A stretch of DNA of 64,000 nt, taken from NCBI RefSeq assembly GCF_000213805.1, contig NC_015556.1, positions 124,001 through 188,000 on the forward strand, read 5' to 3'. The translations under genes and the position numbers were made by a program. Each line of letters opens with the position of its first letter. Position 1 is the stretch's first letter. The DNA comes from Pseudomonas fulva 12-X. Lineage in GTDB: Bacteria; Pseudomonadota; Gammaproteobacteria; Pseudomonadales; Pseudomonadaceae. Under the pieces are notes generated by a model. The model had not been told where the DNA came from. It saw nothing but the letters and a program-made list of their open reading frames with translations, and ran no database searches. Below, piece by piece: positions 39,988 through 52,053 of this stretch.

Positions 39988-41289
39988 TCAGGCCAGCATC
40001 TGCATGCCGAGCTGGATGGCGACCCACACCGCCAGGATGGTTGCAGCGCCGAGGGCCAGGTTCTCGAACCAGTTGTTGCGGTACTGGCCGAGCAGTTTCT
40101 TTTGGTTGGACATGATCAGCAGGCCGAGGGAAATGATCGGCAGGCCGACGATGTTCAGCGCGTTGACCGCGATGGTCAGGGTCACGAAGTCCGGCATGCC
40201 CGGCAGCGACCAGATCAGCGGGGTGACCAGGATGAACAGCAGGAACCACTTGTGCAGCGGGTCCTTCTGCAGCGCCTCGCCATACTGCTCGCGGCGCTTG
40301 GGCTTGATGTGGTGCAGGGCATCGGTGATCAGCATCGGGAACGCGGTGGTCTTGCCCACGACGCTGGCGAACAGCGTGGCGAACACGCCGATGAAGAAGA
40401 TGTACCAGCCGCCTGGACCGAAGAACATCTGCAGGGCGGCGCCCAGGTCATCGAGGGTTTCCACCTTCAGGCCATTGGGGCGCAGGATTTCCGCCCCCAC
40501 TACCCAGATCGCCAAGTTGATGACGATACCGACGAACACCGCGAACAGCAGGTCGTTGCGCTGGATGCGCTTGTGCTCTGGGCCGGTCCAGCCTTTCTGC
40601 TTCATCACGTAGGGGTGCACGAAGTTGGCGATCGAGCCGGCGACGGCGCCGATGACCGACACGGCGACCAACAGCGCGCCATGCACGCCTTCGTCCTTCG
40701 GAATGCTGAAACCGAAGGTGCCGGAAACGATGCCGCCCACGTCCGGGCCGGACATCACCGCTAGGGACAGGAATGCCAGGGTCATGATCGCCAGCAGCAC
40801 CTTCATCACGCCCTCGATGAGGCTGTAGATGCTACGGCCGACCAGCAGCCAGACACCGAGCACCACCGCGAAGGAGCACAGCAGCGGCTGGTTGAGGTGC
40901 AGCAGCGTGGACAGCGCCTCGCCGGCGCCCTTGATCATGTAGGCGTTCATCAGGTGGCCCATGAACAGCGCGTAGCCGAACAGGAACCAGGCGAAACTCG
41001 GGTGCAGTTGCGCATAACCGCCGAGGATGGACATGCCCTGGTTATTGCACAGCTGGAAGCGAGCGATGATGTTGACGATCAGAAAGCGCAGCAGCAGCGA
41101 AACCGCCAATACCCACATCATTGCGTAGCCATAGTTGGCGCCGGCGACGGACGAGGTGATCAGGTCGCCTGCACCCAGCCAGGAAAGCACCGCGATAATG
41201 CCGGGGCCGAGCAGCTTGGCCATTCTGCTGAGGGGATTGCTTGAAGAGCTTGCGGACACGCCTTTGTCGGCAACGTCGGTACGAGCCAT
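39988..41289 (-). CDS. Nramp-related divalent-metal transporter with non-canonical metal motifs
   Basis: 433 residues from ATG 41289 (MARTDVADKG) with AGAGG upstream; the frame is open 26 codons further but without start signals. About 11 transmembrane helices. TM1 begins KLLGPGIIAVLSWLGAGDLI, clearly Nramp-like, but where Nramp proteins have DPGN it reads GAGD (residues 39-42). In TM6 the canonical MPH is replaced by the segment ANFVHPYV (221-228). Both motifs bind Mn2+/Fe2+ in classical Nramp, so this belongs to a divergent branch whose substrate is unclear. Single gene. Confidence 0.85.
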   Translation of the reverse strand: MARTDVADKGVSASSSSNPLSRMAKLLGPGIIAVLSWLGAGDLITSSVAGANYGYAMMWVLAVSLLLRFLIVNIIARFQLCNNQGMSILGGYAQLHPSFAWFLFGYALFMGHLMNAYMIKGAGEALSTLLHLNQPLLCSFAVVLGVWLLVGRSIYSLIEGVMKVLLAIMTLAFLSLAVMSGPDVGGIVSGTFGFSIPKDEGVHGALLVAVSVIGAVAGSIANFVHPYVMKQKGWTGPEHKRIQRNDLLFAVFVGIVINLAIWVVGAEILRPNGLKVETLDDLGAALQMFFGPGGWYIFFIGVFATLFASVVGKTTAFPMLITDALHHIKPKRREQYGEALQKDPLHKWFLLFILVTPLIWSLPGMPDFVTLTIAVNALNIVGLPIISLGLLIMSNQKKLLGQYRNNWFENLALGAATILAVWVAIQLGMQMLA

Positions 41290-41570
41290 GGGAGGAGCCT
41301 CTATCGTTGTTTTTGTTGGGAGTAGCACGCTGTGAGATACGACATCATACAAATTACTTTGTTGCAAAGTGGCAATGAGAATTATCGGCGTTTAACCGAT
41401 AAGCGGCATAAAGGCCTGTAATCATTGACCTCTAGCGGTTTTGACGGGTTTCGGAATGAGTGCAGAGCTGTTTCTAGATGTTGCGGTTGTAGGATGTCTT
41501 TGTGGTAGTTTCCTGAAGACCTCGCTGCTAAGTGCAGCGCGCCCGCTCTGTTTCACCTTCAGGAGAGCCC

Positions 41571-42521
41571 ATGACGTCACCCGCCCCCACTGCGCAATTG
41601 CTGATGATCGGCCCCTTGCTGCCCGCGCTTGTCGCCCGTATCGAGCAGACCTACCGCGTGCACCGTTTCTGGGAAGTCGATGACCCGTCCGCCTGGTTGC
41701 AAGCCAATGCCGGCAGCATCGATGCCATCGCCACCAGCGGCGTGTTCGGCGCCAAGGCCGAACTCATCGAGGCCCTGCCGAACCTCAAGGCGGTCATCAG
41801 CTTTGGCGTGGGTTACGACGCGATCGCCGTCGATACGGCAAAAAAACGTGGCGTGACCGTGACCAACACGCCAGGCGTGCTGGACAACTGCGTCGCCGAT
41901 ACGACGGTGGCGATTCTGCTCGATGTAGGGCGTCGGATCAGCGAGGCGGATCGCTTCGTACGGGCAGGCGAGTGGCAGAGCGGACGCTTTCCGCTGGCCG
42001 GCAGCATCGGCGGCAAGGTGTGCGGCATCGTCGGCATGGGCAATATCGGCCGGGCGATCGCCAAACGGGTTGAAGCCTTCGGCATGACCGTCGCCTATCA
42101 CAATCGCCGGCGCCGTGATGACGTCGACTATGCCTATCACGAAACCCTGGAGGGGCTGCTGGAAGCCGCCGATTACGCGGTGCTGGTGGTGCCCGGTGGC
42201 AGCTCGACGGACAAGCTGATCGGCGCCGAGCAACTGCGTGCCCTCGGCCCTGAGGGCTATCTGGTGAACATCGCCCGCGGCTCGGTGGTGGACGAGCAGG
42301 CGCTGGTCGAGGCGCTGCACAACGGCACCATCGCCGGTGCGGCGCTCGACGTGTTCGCCGACGAGCCCCAGGTGCCGGCCGAGCTGCTGACGCTGAACAA
42401 CGTGGTGCTCACCCCGCACATCGGCAGCGGCACCCATGAAACCCGTCAGGCCATGGCCGACCTGTTCTTCGCCAACCTCGACGGCTTTTTCAAGCACGGC
42501 AAGGCAGTAACGCCGGTATAA
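41571..42521 (+). CDS. D-isomer-specific 2-hydroxyacid dehydrogenase
   Basis: 316 residues, ATG 41571 with AGGAG upstream. NAD(P)H-dependent reduction of a 2-oxoacid (glyoxylate/hydroxypyruvate-type). Nucleotide fold CGIVGMGNIGRAIAKRVEAF; catalytic Arg in NIARGSVVDEQALVEAL; Glu in DVFADEPQVPAELL; His in TPHIGSGTHETRQAM. Signature AVISFGVGYDAIAVDTAKKR in the substrate domain. It resembles hydroxypyruvate/glyoxylate reductases more than PdxB or SerA (no ACT domain). Shares a bidirectional terminator with trpBA. Confidence 0.9.
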   Translation: MTSPAPTAQLLMIGPLLPALVARIEQTYRVHRFWEVDDPSAWLQANAGSIDAIATSGVFGAKAELIEALPNLKAVISFGVGYDAIAVDTAKKRGVTVTNTPGVLDNCVADTTVAILLDVGRRISEADRFVRAGEWQSGRFPLAGSIGGKVCGIVGMGNIGRAIAKRVEAFGMTVAYHNRRRRDDVDYAYHETLEGLLEAADYAVLVVPGGSSTDKLIGAEQLRALGPEGYLVNIARGSVVDEQALVEALHNGTIAGAALDVFADEPQVPAELLTLNNVVLTPHIGSGTHETRQAMADLFFANLDGFFKHGKAVTPV

Positions 42522-42532
42522 CGCCCGGCAAT

Positions 42533-42570
42533 AAAAAACCGCTGCCCGTAACCGGAGCAGCGGTTTTTTT
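42533..42570. terminator. Bidirectional terminator between the dehydrogenase and trpA
   Basis: aaaaaaccgctgc / gcagcggtttttt inverted repeat around an 11-base loop, with A and T tracts that serve both converging genes. Confidence 0.9.
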
Positions 42571-42583
42571 ATGCGCGAGTTGC

Positions 42584-44673
<2,090 letters not shown>

Positions 44674-44762
44674 CTAACGCTGCCACGCTGCTCGGAAAAG
44701 CGATTAGTTTTAACGAATAGGTGAGTAAATATCACATTTCGGCATGTCTCATATTGGCGACC

Positions 44763-44784
44763 AATTGTGCGAGGCATCGCAATT
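44763..44784. promoter_or_regulatory. Candidate TrpI operator upstream of trpB
   Basis: aattgtgcga gg catcgcaatt: an imperfect palindrome (AATTG arms and TGCGA...TCGCA core) about 160 bases upstream of trpB in the gap shared with the DUF3592 gene. In P. aeruginosa TrpI binds dyad sites in the trpB-trpI gap. Assignment by position and symmetry only. Confidence 0.4.
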
Positions 44785-44874
44785 ATTGGGGCTATAAGGC
44801 CTGACCATTGGCGTTCTCAGCGGGTTGGTCGATAATCCCGCCGTCATGAATTTTACGCACAGGTAGGGAACGCC

Positions 44875-45543
44875 ATGAAAACAGCTTGGCTGTGGATATT
44901 TCCGGGTATCGGCGCGCTGATGCTGGCCGGGGCGGTCGGCATTCAAGTGGCGCGCTTCAGCGATCAGGCGCAGATGACGCGCACCGAGGGTTCGGTGGTG
45001 GATATCGAGGGCGGTTGCCCGACGGTGTCGTTCAGCAGCCTCGACGGCACTCTGGGCGAGTACCACAGTGGCACCTGCAGCACGCCGCCGTCGTTCGATA
45101 TCGGCGAGCGGGTGACGGTGTATTACGACCCGCAGAACCTCGAGCGGGCGCGGATCGACAGCTTCGAGCAGAACTGGATAGGTAGCCTGATCCTCGGCGG
45201 TATCGGCGCGGTCTTTCTGGCGCTTGGCCTGCTGTTCGTGTTGCCGCCTCTATTCGCCAAGCGCCGTGCCGCCGAGTTGCTGGTTACCGGCACGCCAGTA
45301 CAGGCCGAGGTGGTGGATGTCGAGCTCAATGGCGGGCTGACCATCAACGGCCGCAACCCGTACCGCATCGTTGCCCAGTGGTTGAACCCGCAGACCAACA
45401 AGCTGCACGTGTTTCGCAGCGAAAACCTGTGGTTCGATCCGGGCCCCTATATCAGCGAGTCGCTGGTCACCGTGATGATCGACCCGGCCAACCCCAAGCG
45501 CTACAGCATGGATACGCGCTTTCTGCCCGAGTTGGCGGACTGA
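44875..45543 (+). CDS. DUF3592-type membrane protein between trpB and trpI
   Basis: 222 residues. N-terminal helix ([20 protein letters not shown]), an extracytoplasmic ~85-residue domain ([39 protein letters not shown]), a second helix ([20 protein letters not shown]), and a C-terminal soluble repeat of the same fold ([36 protein letters not shown]). This is the DUF3592 pattern; function unknown. The stop is 1 base before trpI, so the two genes are cotranscribed and it occupies the place normally taken by the trpB-trpI control region. Confidence 0.82.
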   Translation: MKTAWLWIFPGIGALMLAGAVGIQVARFSDQAQMTRTEGSVVDIEGGCPTVSFSSLDGTLGEYHSGTCSTPPSFDIGERVTVYYDPQNLERARIDSFEQNWIGSLILGGIGAVFLALGLLFVLPPLFAKRRAAELLVTGTPVQAEVVDVELNGGLTINGRNPYRIVAQWLNPQTNKLHVFRSENLWFDPGPYISESLVTVMIDPANPKRYSMDTRFLPELAD

Positions 45544-45544
45544 C

Positions 45545-46438
45545 GTGGCCCAGGATCTGCCATCACTCAATGCCCTGCACGCCTTCGAGGCGGCGGCGCG
45601 GCTGGGTAGCGTCAGCCGTGCAGCGGTCGAACTGCACGTCACCCACGGCGCGGTAAGCCGGCAGATCCGCACCCTGGAAGAGCAGCTGGGCGTGGCGCTG
45701 TTCGTCAAGGACGGGCGCGGCCTGAAGTTGACCGAGGCGGGCTTGCGCCTGCGTGACGTGAGCGGTGAGACCTTCGCCCGGCTGCGCCAGGTGTGCGGCG
45801 AATTACGCCAGCACGAGGCAGACACGCCCTTCGTGCTCGGTTGCCCGGGCAGCCTGCTGGCGCGCTGGTTCATCCCGCGCCTGGACCGCCTCAACAGCGC
45901 GCTGCCGGACTTGCGTTTGCAGCTGTCCACCAGCCAGGGCGAGCTGGACCCGCGCAGCCCTCAGGTGGACGCCACGCTGCTGTATGCCGAACCGTCCTGG
46001 CCGGCGGACATGCAGGTGTTCGAGCTGGCGCGTGAATCCATCGGCCCGGTGCTCAGCCCGCAGCACCCGCGCTTTACCGAGCTCAGCGCGGCAGCGCCGG
46101 CTGCCTTGCTGCACGAGGCCCTGCTGCACACCACCTCGCGGCCCCAGGCCTGGCCGCAGTGGCTGAGCGCGATGAACCTCGAACTAGCGGCGATGCGCCT
46201 GGGCCAGGGTTTCGAGCACCTCTACTACCTGCTCGAAGCAGCGAGCGCCGGCCTCGGCGTGGCTATCGCGCCACTGCAACTGGTGGCCGATGACCTCAAG
46301 GCACGGCGGCTGGTGGCTCCCTGGGGTTTCGTGGAAACCGAAGCGCGCCTGGCGCTGTGGGTGCCCGAGCGACGTAGCGGCGGGCGGGCCGAGCGGCTGG
46401 CTGACTGGTTGCGAAGTGAGTTGCAAATCGCGCAGTGA
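45545..46438 (+). CDS. trpI: TrpI, LysR-type activator of trpBA
   Basis: 297 residues from GTG 45545. Binds indole-3-glycerol phosphate and activates trpBA. The N-terminal [20 protein letters not shown] / [20 protein letters not shown] and the body [38 protein letters not shown] agree closely with Pseudomonas TrpI as I remember it, and GcvA-type relatives are less similar. In the usual arrangement trpI is immediately divergent from trpB; here the DUF3592 gene is inserted in front of it. Confidence 0.9.
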   Translation: MAQDLPSLNALHAFEAAARLGSVSRAAVELHVTHGAVSRQIRTLEEQLGVALFVKDGRGLKLTEAGLRLRDVSGETFARLRQVCGELRQHEADTPFVLGCPGSLLARWFIPRLDRLNSALPDLRLQLSTSQGELDPRSPQVDATLLYAEPSWPADMQVFELARESIGPVLSPQHPRFTELSAAAPAALLHEALLHTTSRPQAWPQWLSAMNLELAAMRLGQGFEHLYYLLEAASAGLGVAIAPLQLVADDLKARRLVAPWGFVETEARLALWVPERRSGGRAERLADWLRSELQIAQ

Positions 46439-46532
46439 GGCGCTGGTAGCTGCGAACCATCGCTGGTCGGCATCGGTCATAGCATCGGCCCCACGATCTG
46501 CTCCGGGCCATGACCGAGAGAGGGATTTGGCG

Positions 46533-47033
46533 ATGAATCGTATGCAAAAGCTGGGCGGCCTGCTGGCCGGTATGGCGTTAACCGCGCTGGCGCAGGCCGA
46601 GCCACTGAATATCGAGGGGATTGGCCTGTCGCGCGACGTTTCCTGCAAAGGCCAGGATGTGAACATCTCCGGCAACGCCAACGTGATTCACCTCAAGGGC
46701 GATTGCGGCGCGGTGGAGGTTTCCGGCTCGGAACATAAGGTGACGCTGGACACTGCCAAGTCCCTCAGCGTTTCTGGTGCCGAGCATGAAGTGGTGGCCG
46801 AGCGCGTCAATGCGCTGAGTGTCGATACCCTTAACAACCAGGTACGTACCGCGGTTGTCGCGGGTGAGCAGTCGACACCGATAACGGTCGCGGGTACTGG
46901 GCATAAGCTGGATCTGCGCCTCGAGGGCGAGACCAGGCTGGACGTCAGTGGGATCGAACAGCAGGTGCGCTGGAGTGGCGATGAGCCGCAGGTGCAGCTA
47001 TCGGGCGCTGACAACAGGGTCGAGCGCCAATAG
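46533..47033 (+). CDS. DUF3060-type exported protein
   Basis: 166 residues, ATG 46533, signal peptide MNRMQKLGGLLAGMALTALAQA. The mature part is built of short beta repeats with a recurrent (V/I)SG(S/A)xHxV pattern: VNISGNANVIHLKGDCGAVE, VSGSEHKVTLD, VSGAEHEVVAE, VAGTGHKLDLR, VSGIEQQVRWS, LSGADNRVERQ. This suits a small right-handed beta-helix of the DUF3060 family. Probably periplasmic; role unknown. Confidence 0.82.
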   Translation: MNRMQKLGGLLAGMALTALAQAEPLNIEGIGLSRDVSCKGQDVNISGNANVIHLKGDCGAVEVSGSEHKVTLDTAKSLSVSGAEHEVVAERVNALSVDTLNNQVRTAVVAGEQSTPITVAGTGHKLDLRLEGETRLDVSGIEQQVRWSGDEPQVQLSGADNRVERQ

Positions 47034-47038
47034 AAACG

Positions 47039-47059
47039 GGCGCCCCGGAGAGGGGCGCC
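47039..47059. terminator. Hairpin between the DUF3060 gene and gloA
   Basis: Perfect 8-bp stem ggcgcccc / ggggcgcc, 5-base loop, directly after two converging genes. T tracts are weak, somewhat better on the minus strand (cgtttct). Confidence 0.6.
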
Positions 47060-47066
47060 GCGGTGC

Positions 47067-47594
47067 TTACGCCACGTCGGTGAACTGGATGATCTCCACC
47101 CAGTAGCCGTCCGGGTCCTTGATAAAGGCGATATTGCGCATGCGCCCGTCGGTCAGGCGCTTCTGGAAGTCCACGCCGAGGTCTTCGAAGCGCTGGCAGG
47201 CAGCCTTGATATCCGGCACCGCCACGCACAGGTGACCGAAGCCGCGCGGGTCGCTGTTGCCGCTGTGGTAGGAAAACTCCGGGTCCTTCTCGGTGCCGTA
47301 GTTGTAGGTCAGCTCCAGCACGCCAGGGATCGATTTGCGCCACTCGTGGCGGGCTTTCGGGTCGGCCGGGATCTGCGACTTGTCGGCAATCAGCGCCAGG
47401 AAGTAGAGGCTGAATTCGGCGTCCGGAAAATCGCTCTTCTCGAGCAGGGTGAAGCCCAGCACGCGGGTGTAGAAGTCCAGGGACTTCTCCAGATCCTTCA
47501 CGCGGATCATGGTGTGGTTGTAGACGAAGTCCGCGGTGGCGACGTCGGGCTTGCCGGTCACGCCGGGCAGTTTGTTGAGTTCGTCGAGGGTCAT
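47067..47594 (-). CDS. gloA: Lactoylglutathione lyase (glyoxalase I)
   Basis: Converts the methylglyoxal-glutathione hemithioacetal to S-lactoylglutathione. 175 residues, the longer eukaryote-like form also found in pseudomonads. Metal ligands: His in FVYNHTMIRVKD, Glu in GVLELTYNYGTE, His in RGFGHLCVAVPDI, Glu in DGYWVEIIQF. DFYTRVLGFTLLEKSDFPDA is a family signature. Confidence 0.94.
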   Translation of the reverse strand: MTLDELNKLPGVTGKPDVATADFVYNHTMIRVKDLEKSLDFYTRVLGFTLLEKSDFPDAEFSLYFLALIADKSQIPADPKARHEWRKSIPGVLELTYNYGTEKDPEFSYHSGNSDPRGFGHLCVAVPDIKAACQRFEDLGVDFQKRLTDGRMRNIAFIKDPDGYWVEIIQFTDVA

Positions 47595-47705
47595 GGGCGT
47601 CTCCAGTCAGGTGAGTGGACGATTCAAAAAGTCATGAGGTCAGTAGATGGCCTCGTGGGATGGGTTTTTCAAGGTGGTGTGTTGAAGGGTGATCTTCGAT
47701 TCATT

Positions 47706-47771
47706 GTGGGAGCGGGCGGGGACGCCTAGTCCATGCCCGCGAAAAAGATCGCGGGCATCGCCCGCTCCCAC
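47706..47771. repeat. gtgggagcgggc repeat, copy 2
   Basis: gtgggagcgggcggggacgc ... agtccatgcccgcgaaaaag and closing cccgctcccac, an inverted repeat nearly identical to 31702-31765. It lies in the gap between gloA and the phosphodiesterase gene. Confidence 0.75.
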
Positions 47772-47802
47772 GAAAGCAAATCGGTGGCAGCTTCCCACTG
47801 CA

Positions 47803-48261
47803 TCAAACCTCCAACCCAATCATCTCAGCCCGCACCCCATCCCCATCGATATGCAAAACGGCCACCCCAATCGGCAGCCTGAACCGCCTCGGGCCGGCGC
47901 TGCCAGGGTTGAGATAAAGCACGCCATCGCGCTCTTCATGCAGCGGCTTGTGCGAGTGCCCGGCGATCACCACGTCGATACCTTCGGCCTTGGGGTCAAT
48001 GACCAACTGCTTGAGGTCGTGCAGCACATACAGACTGATCGCGCCGTAGCGCAGTGTCAGGTACTCGGGAATGCCGTCTGCCCAGGCCTCTGCATCGTTG
48101 TTGCCGCGTACCACCGACAGCGGCGCGATGCGTTCGAGCTCGGCAAGAATCTGCGGCCCGCCGATGTCGCCGGCATGAATCAGGTGGTCGACACCCTGTA
48201 GCGCCGCCAGCGCCTGGTGTCGCAACAGGCCGTGGGTGTCGGCGATCAGGCCAATCTTCAT
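47803..48261 (-). CDS. Metallophosphoesterase, YfcE/MJ0936-type phosphodiesterase
   Basis: 152 residues, a minimal calcineurin-like fold. Metal-binding motifs in order: MKIGLIADTHGLLR (DxH), HLIHAGDIGGP (GD), VVRGNNDAEAW (GNxD), VIAGHSHKPLHE (GHxH), and LYLNPGSAGPRR. Hydrolyses phosphodiester or artificial phosphate substrates in characterised homologues; the natural substrate is unknown. Single gene. Confidence 0.9.
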   Translation of the reverse strand: MKIGLIADTHGLLRHQALAALQGVDHLIHAGDIGGPQILAELERIAPLSVVRGNNDAEAWADGIPEYLTLRYGAISLYVLHDLKQLVIDPKAEGIDVVIAGHSHKPLHEERDGVLYLNPGSAGPRRFRLPIGVAVLHIDGDGVRAEMIGLEV

Positions 48262-48370
48262 GGGTTCTCCTGCATGGTCTTTCTAGGAGCGGGCCCAGCC
48301 GCGATGCGTTCCGTAAAACCGTAGCCCGGGTCGAGCGAAGCGACACCCGGGGCGCTGCCGCAAAAACAGA

Positions 48371-48393
48371 AAACCCGGCACAAGGCCGGGTTT
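48371..48393 (-). terminator. ilvD terminator
   Basis: aaacccggc / gccgggttt stem with a 5-base loop; on the minus strand it is followed by TTCTGTTTTT, 20 bases after the ilvD stop. Confidence 0.88.
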
Positions 48394-48412
48394 CCGTTAC
48401 AGCGTGACGGGA

Positions 48413-50251
48413 TCAACCGTCCAGCATCGCCTTGTTGCGCACCGCGCCCTTATCGGCGCTGGTGGCGAGCAGGGCGTAGGCCTTGAGTGCAGTGGTGACC
48501 TTGCGCGGGCGCTGCTCGGCCGGTTTCCAGCCCTTCTTGTCCTGCTCGGCGCGGCGCTCGGCCAGCTCTTCGTCGCTGACCAGCAGGTTGATCGAACGGT
48601 TAGGGATGTCGATCAGTACCTTGTCGCCGTCCTTCACCAGGCCGATGGCGCCGCCGGCAGCCGCTTCCGGCGAGGCGTGGCCGATGGACAGGCCCGAGGT
48701 GCCGCCGGAGAAGCGGCCGTCGGTGAGCAGGGCGCAGGCTTTGCCCAGGCCCTTGGATTTCAGGTACGAGGTCGGGTAGAGCATTTCCTGCATGCCCGGG
48801 CCGCCTTTCGGGCCTTCGTAGCGGATGATGACGATGTCGCCTTCCTTCACTTCGTCATTGAGGATGCCGCGCACTGCGCTGTCCTGGCTTTCGAAGATCT
48901 TGGCGTTGCCCTCGAACACGTGGATCGACTCGTCGACGCCGGCGGTCTTCACCACGCAGCCGTCCAGGGCGATGTTGCCGTACAGCACGGCCAGGCCGCC
49001 TTCTTTCGAGTAGGCATGCTCGACGCTGCGGATGCAGCCGTTCTCGCGGTCGTCGTCGAGGGCTTCCCAGCGGGTCGACTGGCTGAACGCGGTCTGGGTC
49101 GGGATGCCCGCCGGGCCGGCCTTGAAGAAGGTATGCACGGCTTCATCGTCGGTCTGGGTGATGTCCCATTTGGCGATGGCCTCGGCCATGGACTTGCTGT
49201 GCACGGTCGGCAGGTCGGTGTGCAGCAGGCCGCCACGGGCCAGCGAGCCGAGAATGGAGAAGATGCCGCCAGCGCGGTGCACGTCTTCCATGTGGTACTT
49301 CTGGATGTTCGGCGCCACCTTGCACAGCTGTGGTACCTGGCGCGACAGGCGATCGATGTCGCGCAGGTCGAAGTCCACCTCGGCTTCCTGGGCGGCGGCC
49401 AGCAGGTGCAGGATGGTGTTGGTCGAGCCGCCCATGGCGATGTCCAGCATCATGGCGTTCTCGAACGCCTTGAAGTTGGCGATGTTGCGCGGCAGTACCG
49501 AGTCGTCGCCTTCGCCGTAGTAGCGCTTGCACAGCTCGACGATGGTGCGGCCAGCCTGCAGGAACAGCTGCTCGCGGTCGCTGTGGGTGGCCAGGGTCGA
49601 GCCGTTGCCCGGCAGGGCCAGGCCCAGGGCTTCGGTCAGGCAGTTCATCGAGTTGGCGGTGAACATGCCGGAGCACGAACCGCAGGTCGGGCAGGCGCTG
49701 CGCTCGTATTCGGCGACTTTCTCGTCCGAGGCGGTGCTGTCGGCAGCGATCACCATGGCGTCGACCAGATCCAAGCCGTGGCTGGCCAGTTTGGTCTTGC
49801 CGGCTTCCATCGGGCCGCCGGAGACGAAGATCACCGGGATGTTCAGGCGCAGGGCGGCCATCAGCATGCCGGGGGTGATCTTGTCGCAGTTGGAGATGCA
49901 GACGATGGCGTCAGCGCAGTGGGCGTTGACCATGTACTCCACCGAGTCGGCGATGATCTCGCGGCTCGGCAGCGAATAGAGCATGCCGTCGTGGCCCATG
50001 GCGATGCCGTCGTCGACGGCGATGGTGTTGAATTCCTTGGCCACGCCGCCGGCTTTCTCGATCTCGCGGGCGACCAGCTGGCCCAGGTCCTTGAGGTGCA
50101 CGTGGCCGGGCACGAACTGGGTGAAGGAGTTGGCGATGGCGATGATCGGTTTCTTGAAGTCTTCGTCCTTCATCCCGGTGGCGCGCCACAGGGCACGGGC
50201 GCCGGCCATGTTGCGGCCGTGGGTGGAGGTCTTCGAGCGGTAATCAGGCAT
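48413..50251 (-). CDS. ilvD: Dihydroxy-acid dehydratase
   Basis: Iron-sulfur enzyme dehydrating 2,3-dihydroxy-isovalerate and -methylvalerate in valine/isoleucine synthesis. 612 residues, full length. Start [20 protein letters not shown]; cluster cysteines in [12 protein letters not shown] and [40 protein letters not shown] near the C-terminus. It is in an operon of its own, terminator downstream, 225-base gap to cheB upstream. Confidence 0.97.
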   Translation of the reverse strand: MPDYRSKTSTHGRNMAGARALWRATGMKDEDFKKPIIAIANSFTQFVPGHVHLKDLGQLVAREIEKAGGVAKEFNTIAVDDGIAMGHDGMLYSLPSREIIADSVEYMVNAHCADAIVCISNCDKITPGMLMAALRLNIPVIFVSGGPMEAGKTKLASHGLDLVDAMVIAADSTASDEKVAEYERSACPTCGSCSGMFTANSMNCLTEALGLALPGNGSTLATHSDREQLFLQAGRTIVELCKRYYGEGDDSVLPRNIANFKAFENAMMLDIAMGGSTNTILHLLAAAQEAEVDFDLRDIDRLSRQVPQLCKVAPNIQKYHMEDVHRAGGIFSILGSLARGGLLHTDLPTVHSKSMAEAIAKWDITQTDDEAVHTFFKAGPAGIPTQTAFSQSTRWEALDDDRENGCIRSVEHAYSKEGGLAVLYGNIALDGCVVKTAGVDESIHVFEGNAKIFESQDSAVRGILNDEVKEGDIVIIRYEGPKGGPGMQEMLYPTSYLKSKGLGKACALLTDGRFSGGTSGLSIGHASPEAAAGGAIGLVKDGDKVLIDIPNRSINLLVSDEELAERRAEQDKKGWKPAEQRPRKVTTALKAYALLATSADKGAVRNKAMLDG

Positions 50252-50476
50252 GACGGATTCCTGCGGCTAATCAGGTAGGCATTGGTATGGGGTGAGCGGA
50301 TCAGCGGCAGGTGACCGCGAAGCAAGGTGGCATGGCGCACGACGGGATCTCCGTCTGCCTGCCCGGGCTCACAGCCCGCCGAAGGGTGGCTGGCGGGGAA
50401 TGCCCTGATTCTACGCCGCGCAAGGCGGGGGAGGAAAGGCTGCTAGCAGCCGGCCGTCCCCGCCGGCGGCAGAGCG

Positions 50477-51538
50477 CTACCCGCGCAGGATGGCGGCCGG
50501 GATCTGCTCCAGAGGGATTTCCTTGCTGACCGCGCCGAGCTTCATGGCTTCCTTGGGCATGCCGTAGACCACGCAGCTGGCTTCGTCCTGACCGAGGGTC
50601 AAGGCGCCAGCGTCGTACATTTCGCGCAGGCCGCGGGCGCCGTCGTCGCCCATGCCGGTCATGATGATGCCCATGGCGTTGGCGCCGGCGGCGCGGGCGG
50701 TGGAGCGGAACAGCACGTCTACCGACGGCTTGTGGCGGCTGACCGGCGGGCCGTCGACCACGTCGACCACATACTGGGCGCCGCTGCGCTTGAGCAGCAG
50801 ATGGCGACCGCCTGGGGCGATCAGCGCGCGGCCGGGCACCACGCGGTCGCCATTGCGGGCTTCGAGAATCTCCAGTTCGCAGATCGCGTTGAGGCGCTCG
50901 GCGAAGGCGGCGGTGAAGCGTTCGGGCATGTGCTGGACGATGACGATCGCCGGGCAGACCCGCGGCAGACGGGTGAGGATGTACTCCAGTGCCTGGGTGC
51001 CGCCGGTGGAGGTGCCGATGGCGACGATGCGCTCGGTGGTGCGCGCCATGGCGCCAGTGGCGGGCGGCAGGATGGCATCGGCGCTGAGCTTGGCCTGGGG
51101 CGCGGGTGCTGCCGCCTTGTTGCTCAGCCGTTTCACATTGGCGCGAGCGGCGGCCTTGACCGCGTTGACCAGATCATCACTGGCATTGACCAGGAATTTG
51201 CTCAGGCTGGCCTGGGGCTTGGTGACGATGCTCACCGCGCCGGCAGATAGCGCCTGCATGGTGGTGGTGGCGCCCTTTTCGGTCAGCGTCGAACAGATCA
51301 CCACCGGCGTCGGGCGCTCGGCCATCAGCTTGCGCAGAAAGGTGATGCCATCCATGCGCGGCATCTCGACGTCGAGCACGATCACGTCCGGCCACTGGCG
51401 CTGCATCTTGTCGAGGGCGAACAACGGGTCGGCGGCAGTGCCGATCACCTCGATCGCCGGGTCGGCCGCCAGCACCTGGGAGAGCACCTGGCGCACCACG
51501 GCGGAGTCGTCGACGATCATCACTTTGATGCTTTTCAT
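50477..51538 (-). CDS. cheB: CheB, receptor glutamate methylesterase/deamidase
   Basis: 353 residues from ATG 51538 ([20 protein letters not shown]); the same frame stays open upstream through cheD but that part is not coding. Receiver domain with phospho-acceptor D56 ([13 protein letters not shown]), a basic Ala-rich linker, and a C-terminal methylesterase with the Ser-His-Asp triad: [38 protein letters not shown]. Removes methyl groups from the receptors for adaptation. It overlaps cheD by 4 bases and is the last gene of the che operon. Confidence 0.95.
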   Translation of the reverse strand: MKSIKVMIVDDSAVVRQVLSQVLAADPAIEVIGTAADPLFALDKMQRQWPDVIVLDVEMPRMDGITFLRKLMAERPTPVVICSTLTEKGATTTMQALSAGAVSIVTKPQASLSKFLVNASDDLVNAVKAAARANVKRLSNKAAAPAPQAKLSADAILPPATGAMARTTERIVAIGTSTGGTQALEYILTRLPRVCPAIVIVQHMPERFTAAFAERLNAICELEILEARNGDRVVPGRALIAPGGRHLLLKRSGAQYVVDVVDGPPVSRHKPSVDVLFRSTARAAGANAMGIIMTGMGDDGARGLREMYDAGALTLGQDEASCVVYGMPKEAMKLGAVSKEIPLEQIPAAILRG

Positions 51539-52053
51539 TGCGGTCGCTTTCCGGCAGGAGGTTCTTGGACGGCGAGGGGCTGGGTCTGCTTCAGCGCGAT
51601 CTGGCCGTTCCAGATATCGAAGATTAGATTGCGGTGGCCGAAGCCGCCGACATGTTCGCCATGGCAGCCGATTTTCTTTTCGGCGAGCAGGCGGCGTGCG
51701 GCATCGATGTTCTGCTGGCCGATATGATTGCGACGGGCTTTCGCCAGCCCGGGAAACATGTGGCCGCCGCCAAAGATACGCGCCTGGTACTCGGCCAGCT
51801 TGGTTCCACTCTGGGCGATGGCTTCGCACAGCAGGCTCATCACCTCGTCGGCATAGCGACCGTCGCGCTGCTTGGCCGGGCGGCCGCGGGTGGGCAGCAT
51901 GAAATGGCATATGCCGCCCAGATGGGCGTGAGGGTGCCAGAGGACGATCGACACGCAGGAGCCCAGCAGCGTGCGCACGCGGGTGTAGGGCCCGCCGAAG
52001 TGATAGTCGCCGGGGTTGAGATAGACCTCGGCGATGGAGGGGCGATTAGGCAT
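51535..52053 (-). CDS. cheD: CheD, chemoreceptor glutamine deamidase
   Basis: 172 residues. Signature [40 protein letters not shown] with the catalytic Cys in GSCVS and His in GGICHFMLP, then [11 protein letters not shown] and [14 protein letters not shown]. Deamidates specific receptor glutamines. Overlaps cheB (ATGA) and cheR by 8 bases, so the three are tightly coupled. Confidence 0.95.
   Translation of the reverse strand: MPNRPSIAEVYLNPGDYHFGGPYTRVRTLLGSCVSIVLWHPHAHLGGICHFMLPTRGRPAKQRDGRYADEVMSLLCEAIAQSGTKLAEYQARIFGGGHMFPGLAKARRNHIGQQNIDAARRLLAEKKIGCHGEHVGGFGHRNLIFDIWNGQIALKQTQPLAVQEPPAGKRPQ

Noticed and set aside
41340..41410. Fur-box-like sequence (aatgagaattatc) upstream of the Nramp-like gene
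   Set aside because: Only one half-site is recognisable and the transporter may not handle iron or manganese; too weak to list as an operator.
48324..48351. Hairpin cccgggt ... acccggg beside the phosphodiesterase gene
   Set aside because: Short and without T tract; could be a minor extragenic repeat but no second copy was seen in the window.
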